From positions 2,046,001 through 2,110,000 of the forward strand of contig CM074130.1 in assembly GCA_037178625.1 (NCBI GenBank): 64,000 bases of DNA, in the 5' to 3' direction. The translations under genes and the position numbers were made by a program. The notes under the pieces were generated by a model. The model had not been told where the DNA came from. It did no database searches and was given only the letters and a program-made list of their open reading frames with translations. Positions 40,675 through 51,503 of the stretch are shown piece by piece. The DNA comes from Skeletonema tropicum (lineage: Eukaryota > Bacillariophyta > Thalassiosirophyceae > Thalassiosirales > Thalassiosiraceae). Position 1 is the first letter of the stretch. Each line of letters opens with the position of its first letter.

Positions 40675-43600
40675 TTAAAAGGTATATTTTACGCAAGGGA
40701 GAGTTATATCTTCCTTCTCTTCTGTGTGGCAGTCGACGCCCAACGTGAGATAATCTCTGCCTTTGAAAACAGCGTCAAAATAGTCCTGTTTTTCGCCTTC
40801 TTCTGAGGGACGGTAGACTTGGAGATACGCATCAGATACATTTCCTTGGAATTTCTTCATGAATGACTCCTTCGTTTGCTCCAGAGAAACCTTCACCCTA
40901 TCAACCTGAGCTTTGAAGATAGCGCGCTGGCCACTGGTAGAGGGCAATCTACCGAGCATCTGAACAGCCATACGAATCTGAGGCCAATGCGTGTAGACAC
41001 CCTCGCTTACTGACACTTGGCCTTGATCGTCAAAGCTGATTGTCCAGTCCATCTTCTTCTTGTCAAGTGCGTTGTACAGAGCTCGATCTTCTTTGTCACC
41101 GTGCAAGAAGATTCTGTTCACAGTAACATTGAAACTTTTTTCGAGATATGTTACGAGTTGCTCCACGCTCAATTCATTCAATTTGTAAGATAAATCGATC
41201 CTGTCCCATGAAGTGAAGGAAACTGGTTGCGGGGCATCCAACCCTGTGGAAATAGGAACTGGGGGGTCCGGTGCAAATGTTGTGAAGTTGCCACTGCCAG
41301 CAGCCAAGTTGATGTTGGAGTTAAGGAACTTATCACTGCCTTGTGATTGCAAGCCAAGCACGAGCTTAGAAAATTCAATGTCTACAAGACCGCAAACCAT
41401 CGCAGTAGTTGTTGCTAATGCAGGAATGATACGGCCCGCAGTGACCTTGACAGTGTGACGAGGCGATGCTTTGATGTCATAATTCCAGGAACGCATATTC
41501 GTTGCCGCAGTGAGAAAGTCTATGTGAAAATTGAGGTCATCTGTGTACAGTATGAAAGGTGGTAAATATGAGAGACTGAATTTTGACAGAATCATAAGAA
41601 GAAGAATGAAAGAATAAGACACTTACCATCCTTCTCAAATTCTTGGGGCTGAGCAGGTTGCAACTTGGATGTGTCAACTTTGTAGAGCTCTCCTTTCAAC
41701 TTTTCGTCATCTTCACCACTGTCCCCAGATTCTTCTTCGTTGTCTCCTTCGCTGAGATCGACCTTATCTCCAGATGGTTCCCATATTGCTTGTTCAAGTT
41801 TGAGTTTATCCACAACAGCTTGAAATTCGCTACGATCGCGTACAACTTCCGCTCGCCACACTGATGCGTAAAGGTTAGCAGTACTATACAAATACTCCAT
41901 CAACAAGGGCATGGGGTCATTCCAATCGACAGGTCTAGGGCGTCTCTTGGTTCCAGTCCAGAACTTTTTCCCACTGGACTTCTCCATCTCATCAGCTGAA
42001 TGAGATAAGTCAAGGATTGAGGTGCGGAAGTCTTTCATCATTCGGTTGAAAGCAATACGGACACAAGCATCGAAATCGATCGATCCTCCAGCGTCTTCTT
42101 GCAAGTCAATGAATGCCTTGATCATTCTGAGGGCACGACTTTGTTCTCCTGAGTCCATCGTATCTAATTGCTCAAAGAAAGCCATAGGATCCTGTCGAAA
42201 GTTCTCATACACGTCAGGCCCAAACTCGAAGTAGTCTGAAAAATAGGCTTGCTTCGCATATTCAATGCAGTGCTTTGGGAGGTAAGGAAAACTCCTAAGT
42301 GTACACATGGCAATTTGATTCTCGTTGTCGTCTGACTCTTTGCCATCATTATAACTTGATGTACGGAAAGGTAAGACTACTTCATGATTGCACTTCGTTC
42401 CCAAGGTACCACTCTCTAGAAGTGGCTTAGAGTAGAATAGACAGCGGGCGTCGGTGTATTGCCTTGCCTGGACGTTATCGAGCGCATTCCAACACAGACT
42501 TAGAGACTCCCAGAACTTATCATTGAAGTAATCTTCACTATCATCTCCCACCTTCTTTTCCAGTGCCTCGATGTTCACACTTGGGTTCCACTTTTTCACT
42601 ACCATTGCACCCCGTACAGATTTTGGATGACCAACATCGGGTTGTCGGAATAAAAATTGACGAGAAAGATTTGATACCTCGATTCGATCCATATCTGTCA
42701 CGACAATTTTACCGTCTTTTCCGGTTGCAATCCCCATCAATGCCAAACCCTTGAGATATTCACAGCCCAAGGCACCACATCCTACCAAAAAGATACGTTG
42801 ATTTGCGGCACGTGCCTGGAAATCTTTCCCCATGATCGCAATTTGATAATCATATCTTGAACCAAACAATGGACCAACATTTGACGCGCATTCATCCACG
42901 ACAAGAACTTCCTCGTCATGATGAACCCACTGGTCGATTGGCGTGAACTTTCCTGAAGCTTTGATAACTTCTTGCGCTGCTGCTCCGCCCAAAAAAGCAC
43001 AAAATCCAGTCAACTCGGCGGCAAACAAACTAGAGTAACGAGCGATACGTTTCTCGTTCACATCACGAGGCTCTCCCATGGGGAATCCATATTGAATAGA
43101 CTGTGCCCAACATGCTCCCTCGGTGTCTTTCCTGGAATCGGAAATACATTTTGCAATGTCTACCATTTCACTGGCATCATCAGCATTATGCAATCGAGGC
43201 CAGTGGTTGTTCTTTTCATGAAAATCCAAGGCTGCAGCAAGGGAGAGATGAACTTCAACCCCTTTGCCTAACTCCCATTCTTCACCACGGAGCATTTGTG
43301 GCACAGGCGTCCCTTGCAGAGTGTCTGCGAGAGACCTGTACTGCTTGAATATAGGAGGGCGCACTTGATTGAGCAATCCTCCAGATTGATATTGACGAAA
43401 TGCATCGACACTGGTATTCTCCAACAATTTTTTGCCCTTTTCATCATTCAACACGAATGCTAAACGGTTGAAGATTGTAATAGTCCTGACTGGGAACTTT
43501 TTGTTAGCATTTCCTTCGTCTTCGTCAAAGGCCGACTTGTAGAAATCATATTGACGCTCAAAGTTGGATACCACAGCTTCAGTTGGAAGCCCCAAAGCTG

Positions 43601-44561
43601 TTTTGAATGCCACTCCACGCGTGTCCACTTTGGCAGCAGTAGGACTAGCAATGGCAACTCTCTTGACGGTGACAGACATGCCATTAAATCCTTCCATACC
43701 CTGTCGCATATCCTCCAATACAACAACATCGCCATCTTCCAATCCGTGCTCATTTTGAGCAACTGTAACAATAACTACCTGCTCTCCCTCCTTCACGCCG
43801 GAGACATCTAGCAACTTTGGTTTGCTGTCCAAAACTTCCACGTTGGAAATGGCAAGTGTCTGGGTTGGTTCGCCTGTGGCATCAGTAATCTCGTGATTCG
43901 GGCCAAAGTCAGAAAAGATTGATGAAGTTACTCCGTTCGTAACTGCCATGATGAACGCAGTTCCATTGGCACGTGCCAGTTCATTCAATTGAAACAGTTC
44001 TTTCTTGGGGAGAAAAGTAGCAACGACAACTGCGGAATATCCACGACGTGTTCCCAACACATCCTTATTCATAATTTCCTCAGTGAGGGAACTGCTCCCT
44101 TCCAACAAGTCCACACGACAAAATGGGTTCAACGTACGCAATTCCGTCAAACTCGCTGCACCCAACGTCGTCCCTTCCTCGAGGACATGCTCCCGGGTAA
44201 CATAAAAATTACTCCCCCGATGCTCCTCCTTACAAACGACGCCACCATCGTACAGCATCACCCCGCCCACATTACTCAAAATCAAGTTTTTCGCAGTCTC
44301 CACTCCCACGCCCTGCATACCCACAATCAACACGTTCAAATCCTTCAAACGGGCGATGGTTTCGCCTCCAAAGGCGGCTTTTTGACGGTCGATGCGTTCG
44401 GATTCATTGTCTACGAGATTGCCCGTCTTGTAGGAGCCCATCCAGTCTCCCCAGTTTACTTCTCCTCCATTCGCCATTTTGATGCGCTTTTTGGTTGGTG
44501 AATGATTTGTGGTGTTGATGTCGTTGGTACTGTTGCTTGCGGTGATAGAGCGCTTGGTCAT
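40675..44561 (-). CDS. UBA1: Ubiquitin-activating enzyme E1 (UBA1)
   Basis: E1 adenylates ubiquitin, holds it as a thioester and passes it to E2 enzymes. Two exons with an 86 bp intron (41541-41626) encode 1266 residues. The inactive adenylation half has LNVLIVGMQGVGVETAKNLI. The active half has IFLVGCGALGCEYLKGLALM, VTDMDRIEVSNLSRQFLFR and PLLESGTLGTKCNHEVVLPF, with the catalytic Cys in MCTLRSFPYLPKHCIEYAK. RIIPALATTTAMVCGLVDIE precedes the ubiquitin-fold domain, which ends in LPCVKYTF. The start at 44561 (MTKRS) is just before a basic KKRIK; the frame is open further upstream. It is ~200 residues longer than animal UBA1, partly because of ~70 extra residues inside the ubiquitin-fold domain. 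Confidence 0.96.
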
Positions 44562-45019
44562 GGTCGTTACGTAAAAAATGCGAGGCTCAGGACTCAGGAA
44601 GATCCAAAAAAAAGATCGATTTCGATCCTTTTTTCGAGGGATTTTTGAAGTTGAAAGGAGAGAATAGCAGCATAAAACGCCTCTATTATGGTCAATACAA
44701 TGGTCCTCGCTCAATACAATGGCTCTTTGATACCACTTATGGTAACGAGCGACAACAATTACAACTGCCTCCACAAAGAATAAGTATTGATCATGCTGGG
44801 GACTGTCATAGTCAGTGAATGCTAAATGATCATTAATGTAATGAAATCTTTAACACCAAACTCTATTTACACACACAACAAGAAGAGAGTCAGAAGGTTG
44901 CCCCCAGCCCAGCCTAAACCTATATATTGACCACACAATCCACAAGTTGTGTGTCAATAACAAGGGCTGTTGGCACCCCTCTGATCCACCTCTCTCTCAT
45001 TAAGCCACTTGATCAATAT
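44562..45019. other. Intergenic
   Basis: This lies between two minus-strand genes and contains a short direct repeat of TCAATACAATGG (~44693 and ~44712) near the E1 start. Nothing else is recognised. Confidence 0.45.
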
Positions 45020-45985
45020 CTAATCCGATCCAAGCTTGGACGAAAATCCAAACAACAAAGTATCAGGATACAAAGGCATACCAATAAAGGCTCCCATCAC
45101 ACTAAACACAACAACAACAAGACCAACAGCCGTCCAAGTAATAACATTGAATGTTTGAATTTCATACATGGTCTTGTAATTGTAGGCGTAGGTAGTGTAT
45201 CCATTCTCTCCATCCTGCTGATTTTGTTCTCCCTCTTGATTCTGTTGTTCATCATTATTTTGCTCTCCCTCTTCCTCATCTTCTTGCAAACGACGCCTGC
45301 TGCTTGTAGCCACCACACTTTCGGGGACAACAGTCTCAACGACAAGATGAACAACGACAGTCTTATCACTGGCCTCAGCTTCCTCCTTTAAACGTTGGAT
45401 CAATTGACGAAGTTGAGCATCAGCTTCCTTGGCATCAACATCATCCATAATCTGGAGGGACATGGCATCCAATGATCCCTCACTCGCAGTAGAAGAGGAG
45501 GAGAGACGACGTCCAAAGTCATCCTTGTTGGTAACGACCGCGGCGGCGGACTTGGAGTTACTCATACCCTTGACGAGGTTATTTGCCACATGTCCCGAAA
45601 TCTTGACTTGTCCCACCTTACCATCATCCACACCATTCAACAAGGCCATGGCAGTGGGCATACTACCCTCCAAATACCCAGCAACATTTCCCCCCAGGCC
45701 AACAATGACACCCAAATCAGCCTTGTTAAAAAGATCAGGAACCACCGACATGCCCGCATATCCATGAGAAGAATATTTTCCATCCTTACTGGGGTGCATT
45801 GCCTTCCAGAACGAGGCCATGGCGGCGGGTGTGGTGGTGATGGATGCGGCATTGTTGACGGTGTTGGCGGAGGTGTGGATGGTCCCCCCCTTGCCGAATT
45901 CGAGGATGGTGACGGTGGTTTGTTTGGAGCCCAAGGCACTGCTGGCGAGGGCGGTGATGCTTATCAGAGATGTGATGAATTTCAT
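45020..45985 (-). CDS. Secretory type I membrane protein, V-ATPase accessory-like
   Basis: This protein has 321 residues. It begins with a signal peptide (MKFITSLISITALASSALG) followed by a ~230-residue lumenal domain containing IVGLGGNVAGYLEGSMPTAM. A Glu/Gln/Asn-rich stretch (~240-262) leads to YTTYAYNYKTMYEIQTFNVI, one membrane helix and a short tail ending GFSSKLGSD. A large lumenal domain, YEIQTFNVITW before the helix and a short tail with PLYPDTLLFG resemble ATP6AP2/ATP6AP1, which assemble the membrane sector of the vacuolar proton pump. The similarity is mostly in the helix region, so this is a suggestion rather than a firm call. Confidence 0.5.
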   Translation of the reverse strand: MKFITSLISITALASSALGSKQTTVTILEFGKGGTIHTSANTVNNAASITTTPAAMASFWKAMHPSKDGKYSSHGYAGMSVVPDLFNKADLGVIVGLGGNVAGYLEGSMPTAMALLNGVDDGKVGQVKISGHVANNLVKGMSNSKSAAAVVTNKDDFGRRLSSSSTASEGSLDAMSLQIMDDVDAKEADAQLRQLIQRLKEEAEASDKTVVVHLVVETVVPESVVATSSRRRLQEDEEEGEQNNDEQQNQEGEQNQQDGENGYTTYAYNYKTMYEIQTFNVITWTAVGLVVVVFSVMGAFIGMPLYPDTLLFGFSSKLGSD

Positions 45986-46213
45986 GATTATTTATAATTT
46001 ACACTGTTACTATCTAATGATTCAACCCACTACTTATTGCGAATGATAGATATTATCATTGAAACCGTTGTCTTTGCTGGATAGTTGGCGTTGGCTTGGT
46101 GCTTTGATGATTTTTTAGATCCAGTCCATTGTCGCCATTGACTCGCTAAGACGAAAGTCTCCCCTTCGCGCACGACCCACTTTTATTGCATCCGCCACTC
46201 CAACTCCACTGTT

Positions 46214-46490
46214 GGTCACCGCACGGGAACCTGGGGTTGACAGTGGATGCTTTTTGTTAGCAGCCGATTTGTCGAGAGCTTGCCAGGAGTTTCAAGTCGT
46301 GGTTCTAAAAAATCTAGCGTGGAGGTGCGTTGAGGTTGATTTCTGATGGCCTGTTCCGTCAAAAACTTGCGCCAACGTGCAAACTTGCTGCCACCGCCAC
46401 GAGTGACATGCTGCTTGGCGGCGCACCGTGTCAGATGGCCGATCCGTGGCGTCGGCGGCAAGTTTTTGACGGAACAGGCCAGGGCACATA
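46214..46490 (+). repeat. Dispersed repeat, copy A, interrupted by a hairpin element
   Basis: 46214-46350 plus 46481-46490 match the reverse complement of 51181-51312 at roughly 80%, with shared blocks CGGGAACCTGGGGTTGACA, GAGCTTGCCAGGAGTTTCAA, AAATCTAGCGT and AGGGCACATA. The match is broken by the hairpin at 46348-46480. The repeat is a mobile-element remnant of unknown class. Confidence 0.75.
46348..46480. mobile_element. Palindromic MITE-like insertion, 23-bp perfect arms
   Basis: GGCCTGTTCCGTCAAAAACT, followed by TGC, at 46348-46370 is repeated exactly inverted at 46458-46480; the spacer is 87 bp and GC-rich. Compared with the other copy of the surrounding repeat, this block is an insertion, so it behaves as a small mobile element. 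It has no coding capacity. Confidence 0.7.
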
Positions 46491-46679
46491 CAGCTGTTAG
46501 CAAATCTTGGCGGATAATCGCAGAATTTTTATTCCTACGTACAAACGTTCTGAAAGCCCCTTAACTGGGGAGCTACTCTACCTCCGTCTTTCTCAATTGC
46601 GAACAACAACCGGACCATGGTAAATAATGCCTCGTATGCCATATTCCACCAAGAGACATAAATGAACATTGTCCTATGT

Positions 46680-48460
46680 TTATTTCTTCTTTGCCGTCGC
46701 TTCCACCTTCGTATTCTCTCGTTTTACTCTGAGACTAAAGTTGAGCTTCTCTTCCTTCTTGAGCAAATCATTCTTGAAATCAAAGTCTTTTGCGTAGACA
46801 GTTTTCATAATGAAAGATTTGTCAAAGTCAATAGCAGCACGATGACATTTCAAAACCTTCTTCAGCGTTTCAATTCTCTTGTGCGGAATGGGTGCATCCT
46901 CACTTGAATTACCTTCTGTCTCCTTGGTATTCTTTGCCTCAATCTCCAACATCTTATATGTCTCCATGTAACCTCTTGCCCTGGCACTGAACTTACGAAT
47001 GAGATCCACAGTGAGAACCTCTCTTGAAATACACTTGTCGACCAATGCAAGGAAATCAGCAGTCGTTTTCTTTTGAGCTAATGGATGTCTTCGGTAGAGA
47101 GCTTTGGAGAACCCCCAAGAGTATTCGACACCCTCACCAGCGTATTCAGCATGATACTTTGTTGTAATCAAGGCTCTTACTCCAAAAGATTCACAAACAT
47201 ATTCGAGTTGGCTTTGTTCAGACAAAAAAACCTCAGCAATTCAACGCTGAAATGTTCCAGATGGTCAAGTATGAAGTTTGACACATCTACTGCTGCTGTC
47301 GGAAATACCTCAAATAGTGTAGGCTTTCGTTTGATACCATTGGCGACGTAGGGGTTGGGGTTTGGAAATTGATGATTAACGCGGAAGATACGGTTCCAAT
47401 TCATGATTGTCCTACCAGTTGCTGCATTGAACAGTGTTAAATCATTGAGCAGCCTTGCCGCTTTGTCGCAACAAGCTTGGAATGGAAACCCAACTCGATA
47501 CTCGGCAAGTGCTATTGAATACGCAACCCTGAGGTATAAACATTTATTGCGTAAGTCAAATAAGGCATGCTTTGTCAATTTACTATCTTCGTGCAAGTCA
47601 ATGACGCCTGCTTCTTCGTATCCATTTGCTGATTGCCCCACCAGTGTAAGTGATTCAACCAATTGCACTAGTCCGTTGTACACATCGGCACCTTCTTCAA
47701 ATCCGAAGAGAGCTGCTGCTTCAGGTGACTGCCATATAATATTCGGAGTCTGGTTGTTGCTGCTGTTATCGCCGTCTATATCGCCACTGCTGTTGTTATT
47801 GTCGTCGTCTTCGTCTTCATCTTCGTCGTCAACTTGATTATTCTCATCCTCTAATCTACCCACGTTGGTGACGAATGGCACGAGAGGGCTCTGCTGCTGC
47901 TCAACTAGTCGTTGCGAGCGCCTTGTTCTTTTTTGTGGAGTAGGAGTAATTGGTGCAGCCGCTGATGATTTTGTTGCTTCTTTACGTTTGTTCTCATTAT
48001 TTTTGTTCTTCTTCTTACCAGCGCATCCATCGTCGGGAAATGATACTTGCTCCGGCTTGTTGCAAGATCGCTGCCGATTATTAGTTGCACTGTAACTCTG
48101 TATATGTTCTATTTCTGTGCACAATAACTCTGCTGCGCGTATTGGTTCGTTGGGCACTTTCTCTCCCTTTCCAAAGTAGTAATAGTGCACCATCCGGCGT
48201 AATGACGAATTGAATGGACATGATGTTGTGAAATTTTTGTGGTATATCTTGTGTACATTGCTGCTGTTGAAAGGTCCGGCTGCCTTGTTCAGACGCTGCA
48301 CGAGTTTGTTCCGTAAGGTATTGTCTTTATCTACATTCGTATAGTGTCTGTGCAATATCTCTACCAACGACTGGTCGCAAATCCACCTGCCGCGATAAGT
48401 GTCACTTTTACTGATGAGCCGTGTGAAAAGGTATTCAAAAAGTGTATTACCATCGTTCAT
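46680..48460 (-). pseudogene. Transposase-derived gene (DDE superfamily tail), catalytic core missing
   Basis: The N-terminal frame (48460 to ~47220) encodes an orphan domain, a Lys-rich and a Glu/Asp/Asn-rich stretch, then TVMNW-type sequence (TIMNWNRIFRVNHQFPNPNP) that resembles the N-terminal region of Tc1-like transposases. The C-terminal frame (47225-46680) has SQLEYVCESFGVRALITTKY, a modified EGVEYSWGFSKALYRRHPL in place of the usual LNPIEYxWG element, and a C-terminal LIRKFSARARGYMETYKM, all features of the last third of a DDE endonuclease. The catalytic middle, including the first two Asp, is absent, and the two parts are one base out of frame at a run of seven T (A on the plus strand, ~47223-47229). 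An internal deletion explains both. A domesticated DNA-binding protein with a frame error is an alternative. Confidence 0.55.
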
Positions 48461-48488
48461 GATTACAATCTTTAGTCAACCTAATTGG

Positions 48489-48779
48489 CTATTTTGGATC
48501 TAGACATGCAAGAGAGGTTAATTTATCCTTTTGGTTGAGTAAATATTCAACTTGTTGTGCGTAGTACGCTCCGGCATTTGGCCATGGTTGGCATCTTTTT
48601 GCGCGGAGTGGCTCTTGTTGAGGGGTGAGTTGGGAGAAATCGGCCCAATGGGTTTTTATAAGACTCACTACGTCATTTGTACCTAACATACGTAGGAATT
48701 CGAAACTTGAACGGCTATCCGAAAATCCGTGAAAACAGCTGTAAAAGAATGGGCTGCGTGTCGCAGACAGACCACTCAT
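48489..48779 (-). CDS. Small hypothetical ORF
   Basis: This frame of 96 codons begins with an ATG and ends 28 bp upstream of the transposase-derived gene on the same strand. It contains FLRMLGTNDVVSLIKTHW and NAGAYYAQQVEYLLNQKDKL. I do not recognise it. It might be a 5' exon of the neighbouring gene or chance. Confidence 0.3.
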   Translation of the reverse strand: MSGLSATRSPFFYSCFHGFSDSRSSFEFLRMLGTNDVVSLIKTHWADFSQLTPQQEPLRAKRCQPWPNAGAYYAQQVEYLLNQKDKLTSLACLDPK

Positions 48780-49014
48780 ATGATCCCGATTGTTCTTCGT
48801 CTATGTACAAGAGGTAAAGTAGATTCCAAATACTTACAGTTAGCTAGTAGCAAAATTCAAAATTCAAAATTCAAAATCGGTCGCATGTCGGAAGGCTTGC
48901 CGCACTCTCTTTTGTACAAACATATTATGACAATGCCAACGGCTCTTACACATCGAGCCAGCATCAAACACTGCACACGTAATTCGCCGACGTCAATCCT
49001 GCCTGTGCGTCAAT

Positions 49015-50394
49015 ATGGCGGTCACACCCGAGCCGTCGATATGTCCGATGGGGGTCTGGATGACAGAGGAAGATGTCATGGAACGTCATAACATCAATGC
49101 AAGAGTGATGAGAGTTTACAGAAACGAATCACCCCCGGGAAATATGCACTTTGAAACTGGTGTGAAAGTGGGTGCTCCTAATCCCTACAACCAGCACCGG
49201 TTTGTCTACATATCACCAGAGGGCACCAAAGCACACTATGGTAACATAACGTTACTGATTTGGTCAAGAATGTGTCATTACTTTAGCAACAACACTATCC
49301 AAACTGATGCCGCCGCCGATGATAAAGACACCACCACCTTCCATCAACATTTCGAAGTTTATACAACGTTGAAAGCAACTCCTGCCAATATCACTGCCGC
49401 TTTTGAGAAGGGAGTAATGAAGCGCTCTAACGAGTTACAAAAAAAGGCACCACTTCGCCGTGTTACACCTGCTAAGAAGAAGACACAAAGTACCAAACCA
49501 CAGCAGCAAGAGAACGAGCAGGATGCGACCGTACAAAATCTCAACAAACAAACTACCAAACCGCAACAGCAAGAGAACGAGCAAGATGCGACCATACAAG
49601 ATCTCAACAAACAAACTACCAAACCGCAACAGCAAAAGAACGAGCAAGATGTGACCATAAAAGATCTCAACAAACTAACTAACAAACCGCAACAGCAAGA
49701 GAACGAGCAAGATGCGACCATACGAGATCTCGAAAAACAAACAACCGAACCACAGCAGCAAGAGAACGAGCAGGATGCGACCGTAAAAGATCTGATTCCA
49801 TCAGAGGACAGGCTCAGGAACGTGTTGGAAAAAAGATACAAACAGCTGGAGCAAAAGGATGTGGCAACAGATACAGACTTGACCAAAATTGGAGGCTTTT
49901 TCAAGGATGGAAAACATCTTGTGATGCACAACTCATCCATCCACTCCAAATTTGTATCATTGTGTCAGTCCCCCTCGATGAATTTCCGGCAAGATGCGAT
50001 AGAGGAAGTGTACCAAATTATTCTTCGGAAGATGATCCACTCTAGGTTTGCAGTTGTATTTCGTCGGTGGAAGGAACAACATTGTCAAAAGCATGACATG
50101 TCTCTGCGATCAAATTTGAAAGCATGCGTGGACAAGAACAAGAAGAACAAAGAGACCAAACAACCGGCAAACCCACATCCCACAGGCGTTGAGAGGAAGT
50201 TGAGCAACGATACTAAGAGACCAGCAACATCGCATCCCGCTCCAGCAGGCGTCGACAAGAACAAGAAGAGCAGAGAGACCAAGCGAAAGGCAACCCCAAA
50301 TCCCGCAGGGTCGAAGACGAGCAACGATACGAAGAGACCAGCAGCACCACAACCCGATGCTCAAGTTGATGTTAAAAAATTGAAAACAAGTTAG
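49015..50394 (+). CDS. Orphan protein with five 21-residue tandem repeats
   Basis: This single-exon protein has 459 residues and no recognised family. The N-terminal ~130 residues look folded (WMTEEDVMERHNINARVMRV, then HYGNITLLIWSRM). Residues ~160-264 are five tandem 21-residue repeats of the type TKPQQQENEQDATIQDLNKQ plus T, encoded by 63-bp DNA repeats. A second folded region (~270-360) contains RFAVVFRRWKEQH. The C-terminal ~90 residues are Lys/Pro/Ala-rich with DKNKK and SNDTKRPA units repeated twice or more, suggesting nuclear or nucleolar location. It lies between inverted copies of a dispersed repeat, next to a transposase-derived gene, so it may be element-borne. Confidence 0.65.
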   Translation: MAVTPEPSICPMGVWMTEEDVMERHNINARVMRVYRNESPPGNMHFETGVKVGAPNPYNQHRFVYISPEGTKAHYGNITLLIWSRMCHYFSNNTIQTDAAADDKDTTTFHQHFEVYTTLKATPANITAAFEKGVMKRSNELQKKAPLRRVTPAKKKTQSTKPQQQENEQDATVQNLNKQTTKPQQQENEQDATIQDLNKQTTKPQQQKNEQDVTIKDLNKLTNKPQQQENEQDATIRDLEKQTTEPQQQENEQDATVKDLIPSEDRLRNVLEKRYKQLEQKDVATDTDLTKIGGFFKDGKHLVMHNSSIHSKFVSLCQSPSMNFRQDAIEEVYQIILRKMIHSRFAVVFRRWKEQHCQKHDMSLRSNLKACVDKNKKNKETKQPANPHPTGVERKLSNDTKRPATSHPAPAGVDKNKKSRETKRKATPNPAGSKTSNDTKRPAAPQPDAQVDVKKLKTS

Positions 50395-51503
50395 TGATTA
50401 CAATAACACAAGTGGCATTGCGTCATGTACACTCTTGAACTCACCCTCTCTCTATGTAGTATCTTGTGTTCAAAATTAGTTTTACGGAATACCCACTGCA
50501 ATTAACACCCCCTCCCCCTTCGAGGCACTAAACGCAGATTCACTACTCTCCAATACTAAGTAATGAAGAACCAGTCATTAGTTGTTGCTGGGATGCGTCA
50601 ACATGGGCTGTACAAATAATAATGATCCCAACACCCACACATTATTTTTGCACCATTACTTGTCACTGTAAACGGTCGCCATTAATAAATAACAAGCATC
50701 GTCGAGCAGAATATTTCACCAATAGTGGATATTATTTTTGATGTCGGTTCGGCGGAGTTGTTCTGTGTTCGTCGACGGCGATGGTGTTGTCGTTGACATG
50801 GTAGGAATATAATTGCATCATCCGACCAACTCGACGATGATGGTTATGTTCATAGTCATTTTCACAACAGACGATGCCCAATTAGGAAAATAAACGGCGG
50901 TTCGGAGATCCTATGCCATAATAGGGGAGGGGAATGTCGATTATTAGCCTAATAGAAGCATATTCATTGACCTCATTTTTACTAGTAGTCCACCATGGTG
51001 AAGGCATTTTGATGGATTTTGAGAGGTGGGGGGCCTCATGGGTGATGTGATTGAAGAACAATCAACATTATATTAGGGGATCACCCAAAACAGCCTTTCT
51101 TGCATTGCATATCTAGATTTTTCCTCTACCAAAATCAAATAGGGGATAACCTAATCAAATCGATACGCAGCCCATTCTTTTATGTGCCCTGAAACAGGCC
51201 ATCCTCAACGCACCTCAACGCTAGATTTTGTAAAACACGACTTGAAACTCCTGGCAAGCTCTTGACAAATCTCTCAGCAAGACGTGTCAACCCCAGGTTC
51301 CCGTGGTCACCGTCTTGTGTGCTTGCTTGCGGCACAAAACAACACAATGGCAATATAGGGCTGAACAGCTCTCCATAGCTAGCCATAGAGAGGCAGCAAG
51401 CAAATCAAATGAAGCGAAGAGCAACATAATTTAAATTATTCTTCAAAAATAAGTGCGTATTATCCGATCCAAAGTGAATCTTCAAACACAAGCGCTAAAA
51501 AAG
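50395..51503. other. Intergenic with dispersed repeat copy B
   Basis: This 1.1 kb stretch holds copy B of the dispersed repeat (51181-51312) near its end. The rest is AT-rich with no gene, tRNA or inverted repeat that I can support. Confidence 0.55.
51181..51312 (-). repeat. Dispersed repeat, copy B (uninterrupted)
   Basis: This is the inverted partner of 46214-46490 without the hairpin insertion. It shows the empty site as CAGGCC joined directly to the outer part of the repeat. Confidence 0.75.

Noticed and set aside
47222..47230. Programmed -1 frameshift at the T7 run
   Set aside because: A transposase core is missing exactly at this junction, so an internal deletion explains the frame change better; a homopolymer error is also possible.
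49359..49949. 196-codon minus-strand frame with repeated SCSFSCCCG
   Set aside because: It is antisense to the 63-bp tandem repeats of the orphan protein and periodic for that reason.
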